A stretch of DNA of 64,000 nt from Knoxdaviesia capensis (Eukaryota > Ascomycota > Sordariomycetes > Microascales > Gondwanamycetaceae): assembly GCA_001510575.1 (NCBI GenBank), contig LNGK01000005.1, positions 3,991,795-4,055,794 of the forward strand, given 5' to 3'. This document shows, piece by piece, positions 52,832-64,000 of the stretch. The notes under the pieces were generated by a model. The model had not been told where the DNA came from. It worked only from the letters and a program-made list of their open reading frames with translations, and ran no database searches. Position 1 is the stretch's first letter; each line of letters opens with the position of its first letter. Both the position numbers and the translations under genes were made by a program.

Positions 52832-54251
52832 TTAGTCGAGAATCTCGCCTTCGTCCTCGTCTGAATCTCGCATCCGCTTCGAGGATCGCTCATCCTCAGA
52901 AGGGGCGACCTTCCGCTTGCTAGGCGAGCGTTGCGAGTCTCCGTTGGCGTTGCGATAGTCATTCTGAGCAGCCGGTGCAGGGCCACCAGTGGAAGAGATC
53001 TTGCCATTGTTGTTCTCGTCGTCGTAGCGAGCAGCTGCTGACGTGCGGGGGCTCTGCGTGGCATGGTCGAGGTCAAGGGGAGTGGTGATTAGAGATCCCC
53101 CGAGCATGACCGTCTTCGGGCGGCGGGTCGAGTTGAGGTCGAACACCGGGGAAGCTGCAAGGGAAGGATTTTGCTTGCGAAGAGGGCTCTCGGTGTAGAA
53201 CTGTTGCATGACGCCAACAGCTCGCAAACACCGGGCATCGTTGCCGCGCAGGAACTGCCACCAAGGCTGGCCATTCACATCGTCGATCTTCAGGTTGGTG
53301 TGGATGCTCGCAAAGAAGATGGCGCTGATTGCAATGTCCCGAGCATCCTGGAGGAGGGGAAGTTGGGTGAGGCAGGCATCATTGCAGTAGGCCCAGGCGG
53401 ACTGTCTCAGGGGCCGGTTATGGTAGATGTTCAGCTGGTTCATGAGCTCCAGGAGTCGGTGGTAGGGGTTCTCAACCATGAGATCGAAGGTGAGGAGTTC
53501 CAGCATCATCTCCTCGTAAAGCAAAATGTTGTCTCTCCATCGCCAGTAGTCCTTGCTCTGTTCGTCGACGGTAATCTTGGCGTTCTTGAGTCCAACTTTC
53601 GCAACCGAGATGATAATATCCTTCGTTTTACGGCAGTTCTCCTCGGTCTTGTTCGCAAGGAAAAGGGCGGTGGCGGCGATGTTCTACCAAAAGACAGAAA
53701 CCGAGAAAAGTCAGCGGATGGAAACAGACTCACAGATCCACAAGAAGACTTACATAATGATGGACTCCATGTCTTTCCTCCACCATGCTGTACCGCATGT
53801 AGAATCGATGGAAGAACACAGCAGCAACCCACAAGGTCATCTGGGGCAACTCGAGCATGCTTCCGGCCTGGTAGATGAAGTTGACGCCTTTGGCTCGACG
53901 AAGGCGCTCCTCCGCAGGAGACAAGCCATCGAGAACACTGGGGGTGCTCAAGATCTCATCATCCGTGAAGAACCACTGATTGCGCGGCGGGCGAGGGGGG
54001 GACTGTGGCGAAGACTGCACGGCGGGGGACCGGATGGCTCCGTCGGTGCCAGAAGAGTTGAGTCGGGGCGGGGAAACGAGCCGGCCGTTGTAAGAAGGGG
54101 GCGATGGAGCAGCCGGAGGAACTTGTCTTTGGCGGGAAGGCGACTTCGAGGGCGGGGGCGCGCTGAGATCGGGTCGCGGCGGGAGGGAAGCGGGCAGCGA
54201 AGGAGGTTGATAGGCCTCGCGAAGAGGGCGGTATCGATCGATACTAGCCAT
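52832..54251 (-). CDS. Cyclin of the Pch1/cyclin T/Bur2 type (P-TEFb-like)
   Basis: Two exons (54251-53754 and 53683-52832) encode 449 residues. The first 85 residues are Pro/Ser/Arg-rich. The cyclin box begins WFFTDDEILSTPSVLDGLSP and continues AKGVNFIYQAGSMLELPQMT, TLWVAAVFFHRFYMRYSM, then after the intron NIAATALFLANKTEENCRKT and YEEMMLELLTFDLMVENPYH. This is the order expected for transcriptional cyclins. The tail carries KRKVAPSEDERSSKRMR and an acidic end. Relatives activate Cdk9/Bur1 kinases that phosphorylate RNA polymerase II and Spt5. The subfamily call is by motif; cyclin K/L remain alternatives. Confidence 0.86.
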
Positions 54252-54917
54252 CGTGTCGAATAGGAAGAGGATGCCGAATGAATGAAACAACAAAGATAGA
54301 CGGGGGGAAATTAGAACGGAGTATCTTCCACCTGGCGCTTGCTGGTTGTCGCCGTGAACGTTGCCGCCACCGTTTGTCGCTATCCACCGAAATCTCTCCC
54401 GTTATCGGTAGCCCTCACGCGGTCCGGATGGTAATGAGGGGTTCGGAAAGGAGTGTGAGTGTGCCGGAGGGTTGGAGAAGTTTCACTTTCATCGGCCGGG
54501 GCGAAGAAAACTGGTTCAAAATGAGTGTGAGACCAATCAATAGAAGATACTCATGGTGTAGAGAGAAGAAGAAGAGAAAGTTTGCATGTGGGCAGGAAAA
54601 GAAGTGAAAGAAAGAAGAACGATAATTCAAGAGGGAGAAAGAAATGCAGCTGAAAATATGACTAAGTGGCACTGTGTGCATACTGTTTACGCACTTTATC
54701 GGCCTAGTACTGATTGAATTGATATCGAGACCAAGACACATTTTATTTTATAGTTCACAAAACATGGTAAATATAAAGAGAGAAAGATACAGAGCCATTC
54801 ATAATGGCTTATTTAGGCCAAAAGCTTTCTAATACATCTGCTGGGTATCATTGTTATGAAGCCTAACATCACATGGAATTTCATTCGCTGGTATTCTTGT
54901 TGCTCTGCTTCTCTAAC
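54252..54917. other. Intergenic between cyclin gene promoter and PRP4 3' end
   Basis: 666 bp; both flanking genes are on the minus strand. It should hold the cyclin promoter and leader (purine-rich on the + strand near 54540-54650) and the PRP4 3' UTR. Nothing coding seen. Confidence 0.4.
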
Positions 54918-56555
54918 TTACACGCCTTCTCCATTATTTCTCCCCCACAGTTTAACCGTGCGATCATGACCTCCACTGATGATCCATCTGCTATCTCGGC
55001 TCACATCTACTGTTGCCACAGGGCCGGTGTGGCCGCTGAGCGTTTGCACCAGCGACCAGTCGTCGGCTGAGAAGATCTTGACGTTGCGGTCGAAGCCACT
55101 GGATACTACGAACGTGCCCGACTTCTTCGGCTGCATGGCGCCCTTGTCGTCAACGGGCGGCTGTTCATAGCCCAGCACCGGATCGTCGGGGCCCTTGTAC
55201 CACTTCAGGTCCGACACCGCACTGGTGTGGGCGCCCATGCCACCGGTACGCTGCACCTTGCGCATGTCCCAGCACTTGATCCAGCCGTCAGCCGAGCCGG
55301 TCAGAACGCGGTAGCCATCCGAGCCCCAATCCAGAGCGTGGATCGGTTTGATGTGGCCGTCCAAGTGGCCGTCAAGAATCATAACCGTGCGACCGGAGCG
55401 TATATCCCAGATACGCCCTATACTGTCCAGGCCGGCACTGGCCACAAGGGAGCCGTCGCCGTTGAAGCTAACCGCATACACTCCGCGTGAATGGCCTTCT
55501 TGGAGAAGAAGTTCGGTAGCTGTGGCCACATCCCATAATCTCCATGTCGTATCTTCGGATGCTGAAGCCACGTATTTTCCGGATGGATGGAACTCGACGC
55601 GGCAGACTCGTTGCGTGTGTCCTAATAGCGAGGCCTTGGGTGTATCTTGAGTCAGCGACCACATATGAATTTGGCCCTCCGCTCCTCCGGAAACGAGGTT
55701 CACCGAGTCGGCCGACACCCCACTCTCATCGAGGGTGGCTCCCGGAAACCACGACAAGCCGCTGATCTTCCCCATGTGGCCACGGAAAGTGAACTTGTCT
55801 TCCAGTGTCGGGACTTCAAACAGCTTGACCGAGCCACCCCAGTTACCAACCGCAACCAGTTTATCATTGGGGGAGAATCTCGTCATGCTGACGTGGCGAT
55901 CTCCAGCAGTCTGAGAGCCCTGGAGCTCAAAGTCCTGTAGGGCTTCCTTGATCTGTTTTCGAAATTTTGTATGTGTCCGAAGGGGTATGGCCGACTCGGC
56001 TTTCTGGAAGGCGACACGGCGCTTCGCGCGCGGCAGCGAGAACTTGGCAATATCGAGACGGGCCTGTTGCAGCTCGGGTGAGCCGCGAGAGTAAAATTCC
56101 TCGTCCTGTTCGTCGTTTTCATCGCCGTCAACATCGTGCATATTCTCGTCCTGTGTCTCGCCGGCCTGCGACCCAGCCCCGGACACATCGCCCATGGCAA
56201 TGTCTGCGTTCGCAGCCTGGCGGTCTGCCGTCCGCTCGATGTCCATTAGCATCAGTTCGCGCAGACGGTCGCGACGATCTCCCGGGCCCTCGCCGAAAAG
56301 CGTGACCGGCTGTCCCAGCTCCCGCAGTCGTTGGCGAACTCGGGCATCGTCGGTGGGCACAGCAATGGTGGCGGCTAAGCGCTTTCGAGAGAACTGTGAG
56401 AGAAGGGCTGCAGCTTTTTCGGGAGCTACATTCGCGGAGCCGGAAGGGATGTTGAAATCGTGGTCCATGGGGACATCCTCGAGGGCAATGCCCTGCTTCT
56501 GTTGCGGTTTCTCATCTTCTTCTTCAACATACGCTCGTCTTGAGGGGTGGATCAT
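54918..56555 (-). CDS. PRP4: U4/U6 snRNP protein Prp4 (WD40)
   Basis: Single exon. The start was chosen at about 56555 (MIHPSRRAYVEEEDE), giving 545 residues; 29 in-frame residues upstream look like leader. The N-terminal SFM/PRP4 motif is clear (VPTDDARVRQRLRELGQPVT, LFGEGPGDRRDRLRELM). A linker with acidic DVDGDENDEQDEEFYSRGSP precedes seven WD repeats, ending ISGGHDRTVKLWGRNNGEG. This is PRPF4/Prp4, the snRNP protein that binds Prp3 and Snu13 on U4/U6. It should not be confused with the kinase of similar name. Divergent from the S6K-like kinase. Confidence 0.95.
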   Translation of the reverse strand: MIHPSRRAYVEEEDEKPQQKQGIALEDVPMDHDFNIPSGSANVAPEKAAALLSQFSRKRLAATIAVPTDDARVRQRLRELGQPVTLFGEGPGDRRDRLRELMLMDIERTADRQAANADIAMGDVSGAGSQAGETQDENMHDVDGDENDEQDEEFYSRGSPELQQARLDIAKFSLPRAKRRVAFQKAESAIPLRTHTKFRKQIKEALQDFELQGSQTAGDRHVSMTRFSPNDKLVAVGNWGGSVKLFEVPTLEDKFTFRGHMGKISGLSWFPGATLDESGVSADSVNLVSGGAEGQIHMWSLTQDTPKASLLGHTQRVCRVEFHPSGKYVASASEDTTWRLWDVATATELLLQEGHSRGVYAVSFNGDGSLVASAGLDSIGRIWDIRSGRTVMILDGHLDGHIKPIHALDWGSDGYRVLTGSADGWIKCWDMRKVQRTGGMGAHTSAVSDLKWYKGPDDPVLGYEQPPVDDKGAMQPKKSGTFVVSSGFDRNVKIFSADDWSLVQTLSGHTGPVATVDVSRDSRWIISGGHDRTVKLWGRNNGEGV

Positions 56556-57898
56556 GGTCGAGGTCTGTAGAGCATGCACCAAGCATGAATAATGAGTCGG
56601 GGAGGATAAAATTCGGTAGAGGTAATTGAAGGGCGCGATCAAGGATGAAGGAGTTGGATTAATCGCAGGTGGTGATGTGAAGACGCAGACTTTGTCGTTT
56701 TGTGAATGTCAACCCGCTTCTGGGCCTTTGACTTTTTTTGGCCCGATCGCGCTTGTGAATCCGCACTGTATATGACTAACGCAGTCGCGTTTGGGCTTAT
56801 AGCTTATGTAACTAGCCGTGGCATTTCCTCGGTTAAACACTTCAAAGCCGCCCCAGGAAAGCAGATCAAATCAAATTAAGCCTTTATTTTTATGGCCTGA
56901 TAGAGCAGATTTGTTCTGTTCGCTGATTTACACGTGTAAGCGCAATTGGCTATTTTAAGGCTCATGGCATGGTCCATCACGGGATGACTGATCACACTTT
57001 TGGGCTCCAAGCAGCAAAGATAAGATGAGAGAGTCTCCTTTTCTATCTGTAACTAGGAGTCCTTTAAGAACACCAGAATTCCAAGACATGATTTTCCACA
57101 CCGAGAGTCCGAAGAAGTAAAACATGCCCATTAAGGTGGTGGTGGCCAGGGCCGGTTACAGAATAATAGCTGAAATCAGTGAACACCAATCAATCAATAA
57201 GGATTTTCCTGGCAGGGATCAAAATTAGTTCCGGGAAGGTAGGATCCAGTAAGGTTTTAGACATGCTAAAAACCCTTTTTGCCTTCCTGCCAAAACTGGA
57301 CGAGCTTTTCCTCTCAGTGGCCCCTTCCTCTTCCAACTTTTTTTTTCCCTCCCACACACTTTTCGGTTTTATTTTATTTCGTTACCAACACACTTCAACG
57401 AACAGCAAACATTCTTTGTTTCCTCCTTCACTTGTTTTTTTCTCCTATACCAGAGATATCTTTGTCTTCCTTTCCTCTACGTCTTCTTCTCTCAAATGCA
57501 GGGTTCAAACTTAACCACACACAACCACTTTCCTGTTTCTTTCCAGATGCAACTAAAGCTTCTTTCCAGCGTTTATTCAAATCACTGCTCAGATAATATC
57601 CGTTGAGAATCAAGACACTAAAGTGACCCCTTTGGGGAAGTTTTATTGTTGGAAGGGAAACAGAGACGTGTTTTTTCTCTTCTATTGCACTCTATTCCAT
57701 TTCTGGCCCCTTTCATCTTGTTCCTTGGACGCTATTCTCGGGTGTACTCTATGTTCTGTGGTGTTGACACACTTGAACCTGGATTGCTTTCTTTGGTGGT
57801 GATCCCAGGTCAGGAACGAAAGGTAACAGGACGAAGCCACGGACACACAAAGTTCCCACTTTTTAATCATTCAGTTACCCGCCAACCCTGTACCGGAC
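56556..57898. promoter_or_regulatory. Divergent intergenic region PRP4 / S6K-like kinase
   Basis: 1.34 kb. One CACGTG occurs at 56931-56936 (ACACGTGT). The right half is T/C-rich (57250-57560), typical of a long fungal 5' leader. An upstream ATG at 57751 opens a 110-codon frame overlapping the kinase start. No independent gene is supported. Confidence 0.45.
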
Positions 57899-59710
57899 AT
57901 GGCTCCCCTGAAGGCCGAGCCGGCCATGATCACTGTCCGGGGCTTCCAGGTCACCCCGATCCCCTCAGGCGACGAGGATTCCGATGCGGGGGCTCTCGAC
58001 TCGCCACTCCGGAAGCGCCGCGGCCGCCAGCGTCTCAACGATGTAGTCAGCGCGAACTGCAGCCCTACCATGAAGGGAAATAACTCGCCCGCCATTTCCG
58101 GAATCTCGAAGCTGCGCATGCAGCAGATGGAACCCCTCAGTCTCAACCCGGCTTCTCGATCCAGCTCGATCGCTCGTCCCATCACCAGCAGCGCCGAAAC
58201 CTCAGCGACCTTTTCGACTCGAAGCGCCGCCATCAGCCGATCCACCAGCTATGACCGCACTCGTAGCGAGAGTGAAAGCGATATCTCCGATCTTGCCGGA
58301 ACGAGCTACGAGATCAATTTCGAAAACGAGTTCGTGTCTGAGAATGTTCAGAACGACAGTTCGCTCCTTCAAAAGGGCCTGAGTGCCCTCCGTATCTTCG
58401 ATTCCTCCTCGCGCAACGCCGACCACGACAGTGGCATGGTTGTTCCCAACATGGTGGAGAAGGATGACCTCGTTCTTGTTGGTGGGATTGCCGCAGGCTC
58501 TGTTGCAACCGATGCCGGTGAAGTTGTCAACGCGCCCACCGTGCCGAAGAAGGTGACTGCTGCCGACTTCGAACCGCTGCGCTGCCTCGGAAAAGGCACG
58601 TACGGAACTGTTATCCTCGTGAAGCAGAAGGCCACCGGGCGTCTCTTTGCTCAGAAGCAGTTCAAGAAGGCGTCGCTCATTGTTCATAAGAAGCTCGTTG
58701 AGCAGACCAAGACTGAACGCCAAATTCTAGAGTCGGTCAACCGCCACCCGTTCGTGGTAAACCTGTACTACGCCTTCCAGGACCACGAGAAGCTGTACCT
58801 CATTCTGGAGTATGGACAGGGCGGAGAGCTGTTCACCCACCTGACCACAGAGAAGATGTTCAGCGAGTCGGTCGCGGCGTTCTACATGGCCGAGATGATT
58901 CTCGCCATCAGTCATCTCCATGACACTCTCGGGGTCATTTACCGCGATCTGAAGCCGGAAAACTGTCTTCTCGACGCCGAGGGTCATCTTCTCCTCACCG
59001 ACTTTGGCTTGTCCAAGGTCGCCGTTGACAAGTCCGACGATTCCTGCAATTCCATCCTTGGAACGGTCGAGTACATGGCGCCCGAAGTGATTCTGGGCAA
59101 AAAGTACGGCCGAGCTGTCGACTGGTGGTCCTTTGGGGCTCTGGGATACGATCTGATGACGGGAAACCCGCCGTTCCGTGGTGCCAACCACGCGAAGATC
59201 CAAGACAACATCGTCCGGCAGAAGCTGGTGTTGCCGTATTACCTTAGCCAGGATTCCAAAGATCTGCTCACCCGGCTGCTGCGCAAAGAGCCAACTAAGC
59301 GTCTTGGCTACAACATGCCCCGCGACCTGGCGACCATCAAGAAGCACCGCTTTTTCCGCAAGATCGACTGGGTCCAACTGAAGCGCCGCGAGCTGGTGCC
59401 GCCAATCCAGCCCATCATCACCGACCCCGAGCTGGCGGAGAACTTTGCGGCCGAGTTCACGGAGCTGTCGCTGAGCCCGGTTGTGGCGCCGCGCGAGATG
59501 TTTGGGGGCAGAGAGGATTTTGCCCCGGGGAGAGCGTCGGCCTCGCCTGGCGGCATGTCTGCCGGCGGTGGTTCTCAGCCTGTGGCGATGAACTTTGGTC
59601 GGAGCACCCGGAGCGAGCCGGTCAGTAAGGATGATCCGTTCGGTGGGTTTAGCTTCGTCGCTTCTAGCAGCCTTCTCGAGAACAGCGGCTTCCTGAGCTC
59701 ATCACCATGA
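57899..59710 (+). CDS. AGC-family protein kinase, S6K/Psk1-like
   Basis: Single exon, 603 residues. A long Ser-rich N-terminus (1-220) precedes the kinase domain: GKGTYG (231-236), ATP-binding Lys253, YRDLKPENC (348-356), DFG (368-370) and the activation loop SILGTVEYMAPEVILG. KRLGYNMPRDLATIKKHRFF and EFTELSLSPV form the AGC tail. The hydrophobic motif is FGGFSFVAS (about 581-589), close to the FxGFSY form phosphorylated by TOR complexes. Known relatives (fission yeast Psk1, animal S6K) phosphorylate ribosomal protein S6 downstream of TORC1. TEL2, which supports TOR stability, is also in the window. The S6K call over Sch9/Sck types rests on the absence of a C2 domain and on motif form. Confidence 0.88.
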   Translation: MAPLKAEPAMITVRGFQVTPIPSGDEDSDAGALDSPLRKRRGRQRLNDVVSANCSPTMKGNNSPAISGISKLRMQQMEPLSLNPASRSSSIARPITSSAETSATFSTRSAAISRSTSYDRTRSESESDISDLAGTSYEINFENEFVSENVQNDSSLLQKGLSALRIFDSSSRNADHDSGMVVPNMVEKDDLVLVGGIAAGSVATDAGEVVNAPTVPKKVTAADFEPLRCLGKGTYGTVILVKQKATGRLFAQKQFKKASLIVHKKLVEQTKTERQILESVNRHPFVVNLYYAFQDHEKLYLILEYGQGGELFTHLTTEKMFSESVAAFYMAEMILAISHLHDTLGVIYRDLKPENCLLDAEGHLLLTDFGLSKVAVDKSDDSCNSILGTVEYMAPEVILGKKYGRAVDWWSFGALGYDLMTGNPPFRGANHAKIQDNIVRQKLVLPYYLSQDSKDLLTRLLRKEPTKRLGYNMPRDLATIKKHRFFRKIDWVQLKRRELVPPIQPIITDPELAENFAAEFTELSLSPVVAPREMFGGREDFAPGRASASPGGMSAGGGSQPVAMNFGRSTRSEPVSKDDPFGGFSFVASSSLLENSGFLSSSP

Positions 59711-62700
59711 TCCGGCCAATCATTCCCCTCCCCATGTGCACCCCTCCTCTTGCCCCCTCTTTCTTTGATGGAGTATTAGCGTCTCTAGACTAGATTTCTT
59801 TTTCTGCTCTTTTTCAGCATTTGGAGTTTCTTTGCACTGATTTTTGGAATGGGATGGAAAAGCTGGTACCTTTTGATCTTTTTTTTTGTCTTTCGGTTCT
59901 CCAGGTTTGCATGGTGTTTAGGGAAAAGGGAAGAGATTCATATAGTTTCCTAATAATTAGTTTTTGTTTCCGCTTGATTGAACTTTGTTAAGACGTGTAG
60001 TTTTCGTTCTCCTGTTCTTGGTATAACCTGATGGTTCTTGAAAGATGTTAGGTACTTTACTGAGTGTGTGGGTGGGTATTTCATTATGTGTAGCCTAGTG
60101 CGTCATATTCTTTGTGTTGTTGATTCTAATGGACTTGCCTATCACCCTTCAGACCTACTTGTGGTATGCATAGCCTCCAGTATCTATCCCAGAGGGTTCT
60201 CTAACTGAACTCGGGGAAATCTTTTTACATCGTGTATCTATCTGGCAGGGTTCATCAAAGGGTTAGGACTCTTACCATGTTGCCCCTTTCCTCAGAAGGT
60301 ATATAACAGAAGCTGCACCAAGGCTCGACTGACACTCCGACATAAGCGCATGGGAGGGAGTTTCTTCACAGGACCAAATAGACATCGGGCGTGAACCCAT
60401 AACGAGCAATGCGCAGCGCAAAGGACATCCGGGGCCGAACTTTCCGTGGTCGGAGATCGGAGGCCGGGGGTTCCGGGATCACGAACGGCCAAGAGCGCGA
60501 ACGAAGCCAAGTCGACCAATAGACGGGCGAATATAAAAGATTTTGAGCAGTGGCGCAGTGCGGTGGAAGATTTCGTGATGCCGTCGTCGTCGTCCAACGC
60601 CATGGCTCGTTTATTTCACGACGGCCAGGCCAGCTATCCTTCCCGCGGCGTTTGAGGTGGCTCGGGAGGTTAGATCCATAACGAATCCCTCAATACACCA
60701 CCCACCCGTCCATCAGATCTTCCCAATAACACTGCGAGATCAGCTGTTTGTTACGAGTTCCCCCCGGGGCCGCCGGTCATCTTCCCCTCACGGAGCCCCT
60801 CACCGGACGGCCCAAGAAAAACCAAAAGGCACCCCAGTTCTTTGAAAGGCCGTATCATGCCAAACCGGTCTATCTCCGAAACGATAAGACGCTCGCCAGC
60901 CAGCCAGCACAACATGGCTGCGCCCACTTGGTGTCAGAAGTCTAAACAAAGTTTAACGTCTTTTTTTTAGTCCAACTTAAATAATGGCGTGCGCAGTGGA
61001 AAACCCGCTCTGCTCTGGGGCTCGTATCCCACCCACTGTTAACCAAAAAATGGGCCCCCCCTTGACTGCGGTTCCAGAATGTGGACGCGACAGCTCGAGC
61101 CAGGGCCCATCATCATCCCGAAGGGACAAGGTCAGCCCGGGTGTGTAAATGGATGTCCCGGGAGGCCGCCAGCGCCACGGGGAGTGTGAGCGAAATGCAC
61201 GAATGGCTTTTTCAATGTGTTGTTGCGTTCTCCCCAGCCGGCACAAATGCTGCGTTGCATGCTCTCCATCAGCTCTCTGAATAGTCAACAGTGCTTATGG
61301 ATTGACGACACCTTTCTCTCCCTCCTTGTTATTCCCCTTTTTTCAATTCCTCCTGCCATGACGCCATTATCACCAAAAGAAATGATCGCCAGCCTTGGGA
61401 CTTTGTTTTGTTTTTTTGTTTTTGTTTTTTCTCGGCAACATGATTTCCACCGAAACATCGCGGTCCAGCACATTTTTCACCCAAGGCGTGTGTTGTTTCT
61501 TCGGCCGGCATTCCGTGGTATTCCCCTCATTTGTTCGGTCGAACTAACACGTGCCATGGGCATGAACTTCCTAGGATTGGGTGAGGCCTAGGTATGTCTG
61601 GTCGTGGGGGAATGCTCAGACGTGTTTGGTCGTTCTTGGGACTGGGGGCCAGAATCAAGTCTTTTCATTTTATTTTTCAGACGGGATTTTATCGTGTCTA
61701 GCAAGTGTGAAAGTCTAAGGTATTCAGCGGAATTTGTAGAAAATGCTAACTCAAGTACCGTAAGTTTATAGCTGCTTGAATAACAAAAAAAATCATACTA
61801 GGTATACCATGAATTATAGACCGGGTATGAGCATGCATCGCGCATAAGTGAAGTGTGTATCAGTGATGGCGGCACTTTCATCTCCCCTGCCTGCTAACTT
61901 ACATTCCCTCCTGTCTGTCTCGTACTTCGGAAACCCGTCCAAGTCATCTAGCAGGCGTTCTTCCAATCCCATAGGATCACCGCCGGCTACCCTGCACTGA
62001 GCATAGAGCGCACAGCGTCGGTCAGCATCAGCCCGCGATATGCTTGAAACCGAGTCGATGTGGGGACCACGGGTTACCGACCTGATGAGCAAGCCGGCGA
62101 GAGAACGGCGCCTATACTCTGTTAACAAGCTCTGATAGACCCTCAGCAAAACGCGCCTCCAATTCTCGGACCCCCGGGCCCGGCAGCGCCAACTAGTACC
62201 GCCGCACTGATCCTGGCCCCTCCTCCTCCGGTTGTCCGGTTGATGCTGTGTGCCTCAACAATAATGCGGGCGCCGTCGACGATACCACCAGCTTGATTTA
62301 TCTCAAATCAGACCTCCGGTGGTGCTTTTACGGAAAATGGTGGGCAATCGACACGGGGTCGCAAGATCCCCCCGACCAAGAGCGCCAATACAACACACAC
62401 ACTCGTTGCCCACCTTTTTACCTTCATAGCTAGACAGATATGAAATTTTTCAAGGCCCCATGCTTTTCCAATGGCAATTATTTCGGGGGCTCGTTGGAAA
62501 AAGCTACAGAGTGATAAGTGATGACGACGCCTGCTTGGGTTAGGTTCATCTGAAGTCTCGGCACACAGCAAGAAAAAGAAAAAAATGTCGTGGCAGTATG
62601 TCGAAACAAACATGCGCAGTACCACGCCGGACAAAGCCAGCAAGGCGAGCAGCCGGATAGATAACGCAAAAGCATATACTCGACTGTAATGTCTATGCCG

Positions 62701-62921
62701 GTGGTGGTGGTGGTGACGTTGGAGGTTGGGCGCGGTCGGGTTGACAGCCACGACCAGGATGCGGGCAAAACGGTGCCACCAAGAAACAAAAGAGTTTTGA
62801 CGGCATCGGAGGAATACACCAGCGGGTGGGGCTACTGGTGAGAGTTTGATAGATGCCAACCACAAGAAAAGGGCCTGGATGCCATATCACATATCACCAC
62901 CCACAAGTCTGCGGCGGGATA

Positions 62922-62940
62922 CCGGGGGGGCGGGGGGGGA
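62922..62940 (+). other. G-run block, candidate G-quadruplex
   Basis: Two runs of seven to eight G separated by one C, preceded by GGCGGGAT. The guanine density is enough for a four-stranded structure on the + strand. It lies about 190 bp before an (AC)n tract. Confidence 0.5.
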
Positions 62941-63123
62941 GCTTTCAACGCTGAGCCACTGCCCACGCAATACGCAACTGCAGCTCTCATAGGCCCGTTC
63001 CAGGCTCTGCAGAGAAGCACGCAGACACGCATGGTGCGGTGCGGCTTGTATGTACCACGATGCATGCGTTTGTTCGTTGGGGGACGGGCCAGGAAGCGGA
63101 TGCCGTGGGTGGGAAAGACGAAA

Positions 63124-63147
63124 ACACACACACACACACACACACAC
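63124..63147. repeat. (AC)12 microsatellite
   Basis: A perfect AC dinucleotide run in the gene-poor right arm, shorter than the one after MNR2. Confidence 0.8.
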
Positions 63148-64000
63148 GCAAAACAACCAGAATGTGCTGCCGTTCTGTCCCGTTTCTTCGCTGGAAGTCT
63201 GGAATCGGCGTACCAAACACGGGCAACGGCACAACCGTCAAAAAGCAACCAGCGGGACGAGCGGAATGTCCAGAGTTGGATGGGCGGGAAGATGGCGGTT
63301 TTACCGTGGCCCGGTTGTCAATGGATTTTTTCGACTTGCTTTTTTTTTTTGAGCTTTGTTCTCCAGCAAGTAAGTCAAGACAAACCCAGGTATATCATTG
63401 TTCTCGTCGTTGCAATGATCTGCGGGACGTGCGAGTGTCCTTCCTGGTCGTGGGTGCGTCGGGACGAACACCCGCCGTGAAAATGGGCAAGGCCCTTCAA
63501 GAGAGCACAGCATCCTCAAAGGATACATTCACCAGCCAATCCAGGGCCGAGCGACGGCCGGCTCGCCTGATACCCGGCTTGTCGCCAGGCATCTTTCTGT
63601 GTGGTCGGTGTCTTCTGAAGAATGCAGATCGGCCTGCACGCTTCCTTTTATTCTTGCGGGTGTCTCGTCTGGCGCCGTCTCGGAACGGTCGAGTAAATAT
63701 AGAAGTATGACCATACATCGTGAGCTCGGTGTGGGTGGGCATTGGACGAGAGCTCTCTGGGGCCAGAACGACACGAGCAATTCCGGCGGTTCGTCAGGCA
63801 CGGCATGGGGCCGCCTGAGGTGGTCTTCACTCTTCACTCTTCACACGGATTTTCACTGCATCTCATTAGCCTTTTTTGGCCCCAGGAGTGTCTGTCTGTA
63901 GGGTAGTATTGAGCAGTGAGATGAAGGATTTTGGTTGCACACACGATAACGAAATGTGATTTTGGGCCTCCCCTCCCCCTCTCTCTCTCTCCCCTCGGTT

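Larger units (their letters stand above)
59711..64000. other. 4.3-kb gene-poor tract at the right edge
   Basis: It begins with the kinase 3' UTR (T-rich to about 60100). The rest (60290-63990) has mixed GC, many short homopolymer runs and no frame with recognisable family sequence or codon-like composition. It contains a G-run block, an (AC)n tract and CT-repeats at the end (63970-63994). A minus-strand frame at 61814-62149 (111 codons) has a more protein-like composition than the others but no recognisable domain. It may be the long upstream region of a gene lying beyond the window. Confidence 0.45.

Noticed and set aside
61814..62149. 111-codon minus-strand frame in the right arm
   Set aside because: Composition is protein-like but there is no recognisable domain, no splice context and no neighbouring exon, so it is not called a gene.
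1..64000. tRNA genes, transposons and secondary-metabolite clusters
   Set aside because: No B-box-like GGTTCGAATCC motif in a plausible cloverleaf, no transposase or reverse transcriptase motifs, and no PKS, NRPS or terpene synthase frames were seen on either strand.

Overview
The window looks like chromosomal DNA from a filamentous ascomycete, most likely a eurotiomycete near Aspergillus or Penicillium. This is inferred from gene content, intron style and protein character, not from a database match. Genes sit every 2-3 kb on both strands. Introns are short (about 50-110 nt) with GTAAGT or GTATGT donors, CTAAC-type branch sites and YAG acceptors. No tRNA, rRNA, transposase, CRISPR array or secondary-metabolite cluster was seen.

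Layout. 0-12 kb: a WW-like/glycine-rich protein, UTP12/DIP2, LSM2, the SNM1/PSO2 repair nuclease, prohibitin PHB2 and NEDD8 (RUB1). 12-17.4 kb: an Elongin-A-like protein, TFIIF beta and a HAD-family phosphatase. 18-20 kb: a small Cys-rich gene whose 3' part runs into a tandem array of about twelve ~130-bp units, each with a complete spliceosomal intron; this is the most unusual object here. 20-26 kb: an eight-exon GH15 family protein and a small unrecognised protein. 26-35.5 kb: a Ste20/GCK kinase of NAK1/KIC1 type, TEL2 and the NEDD8-activating enzyme subunit UBA3 with a 6-nt microexon. 35.7-41 kb: RPC40, the 49-kDa complex I subunit and COQ6. 41-48 kb: a SRC1/HEH inner-nuclear-membrane protein with competing 3' splice sites, ATP4 and NOC4. 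48-57 kb: a CorA/MNR2 magnesium transporter, a Pch1/cyclin-T-like cyclin and PRP4. 57.9-59.7 kb: an S6K/Psk1-like AGC kinase. The last 4.3 kb has no gene I can support.

Themes. Most genes are conserved housekeeping functions: small-subunit processome (UTP12, NOC4), RNA polymerase machinery (RPC40, TFIIF beta, Elongin A, cyclin T), splicing (PRP4) and Sm-like RNA metabolism (LSM2), mitochondria (PHB2, NUO49, COQ6, ATP4), neddylation (RUB1, UBA3), genome maintenance (SNM1, TEL2) and growth-control kinases. Many are in divergent pairs sharing 430-690 bp of intergenic DNA, and three of those carrying a mitochondrial gene (PHB2, COQ6, ATP4) contain CACGTG sites. Exon models were built by hand from splice signals and frame; every spliced model was checked to be divisible by three.
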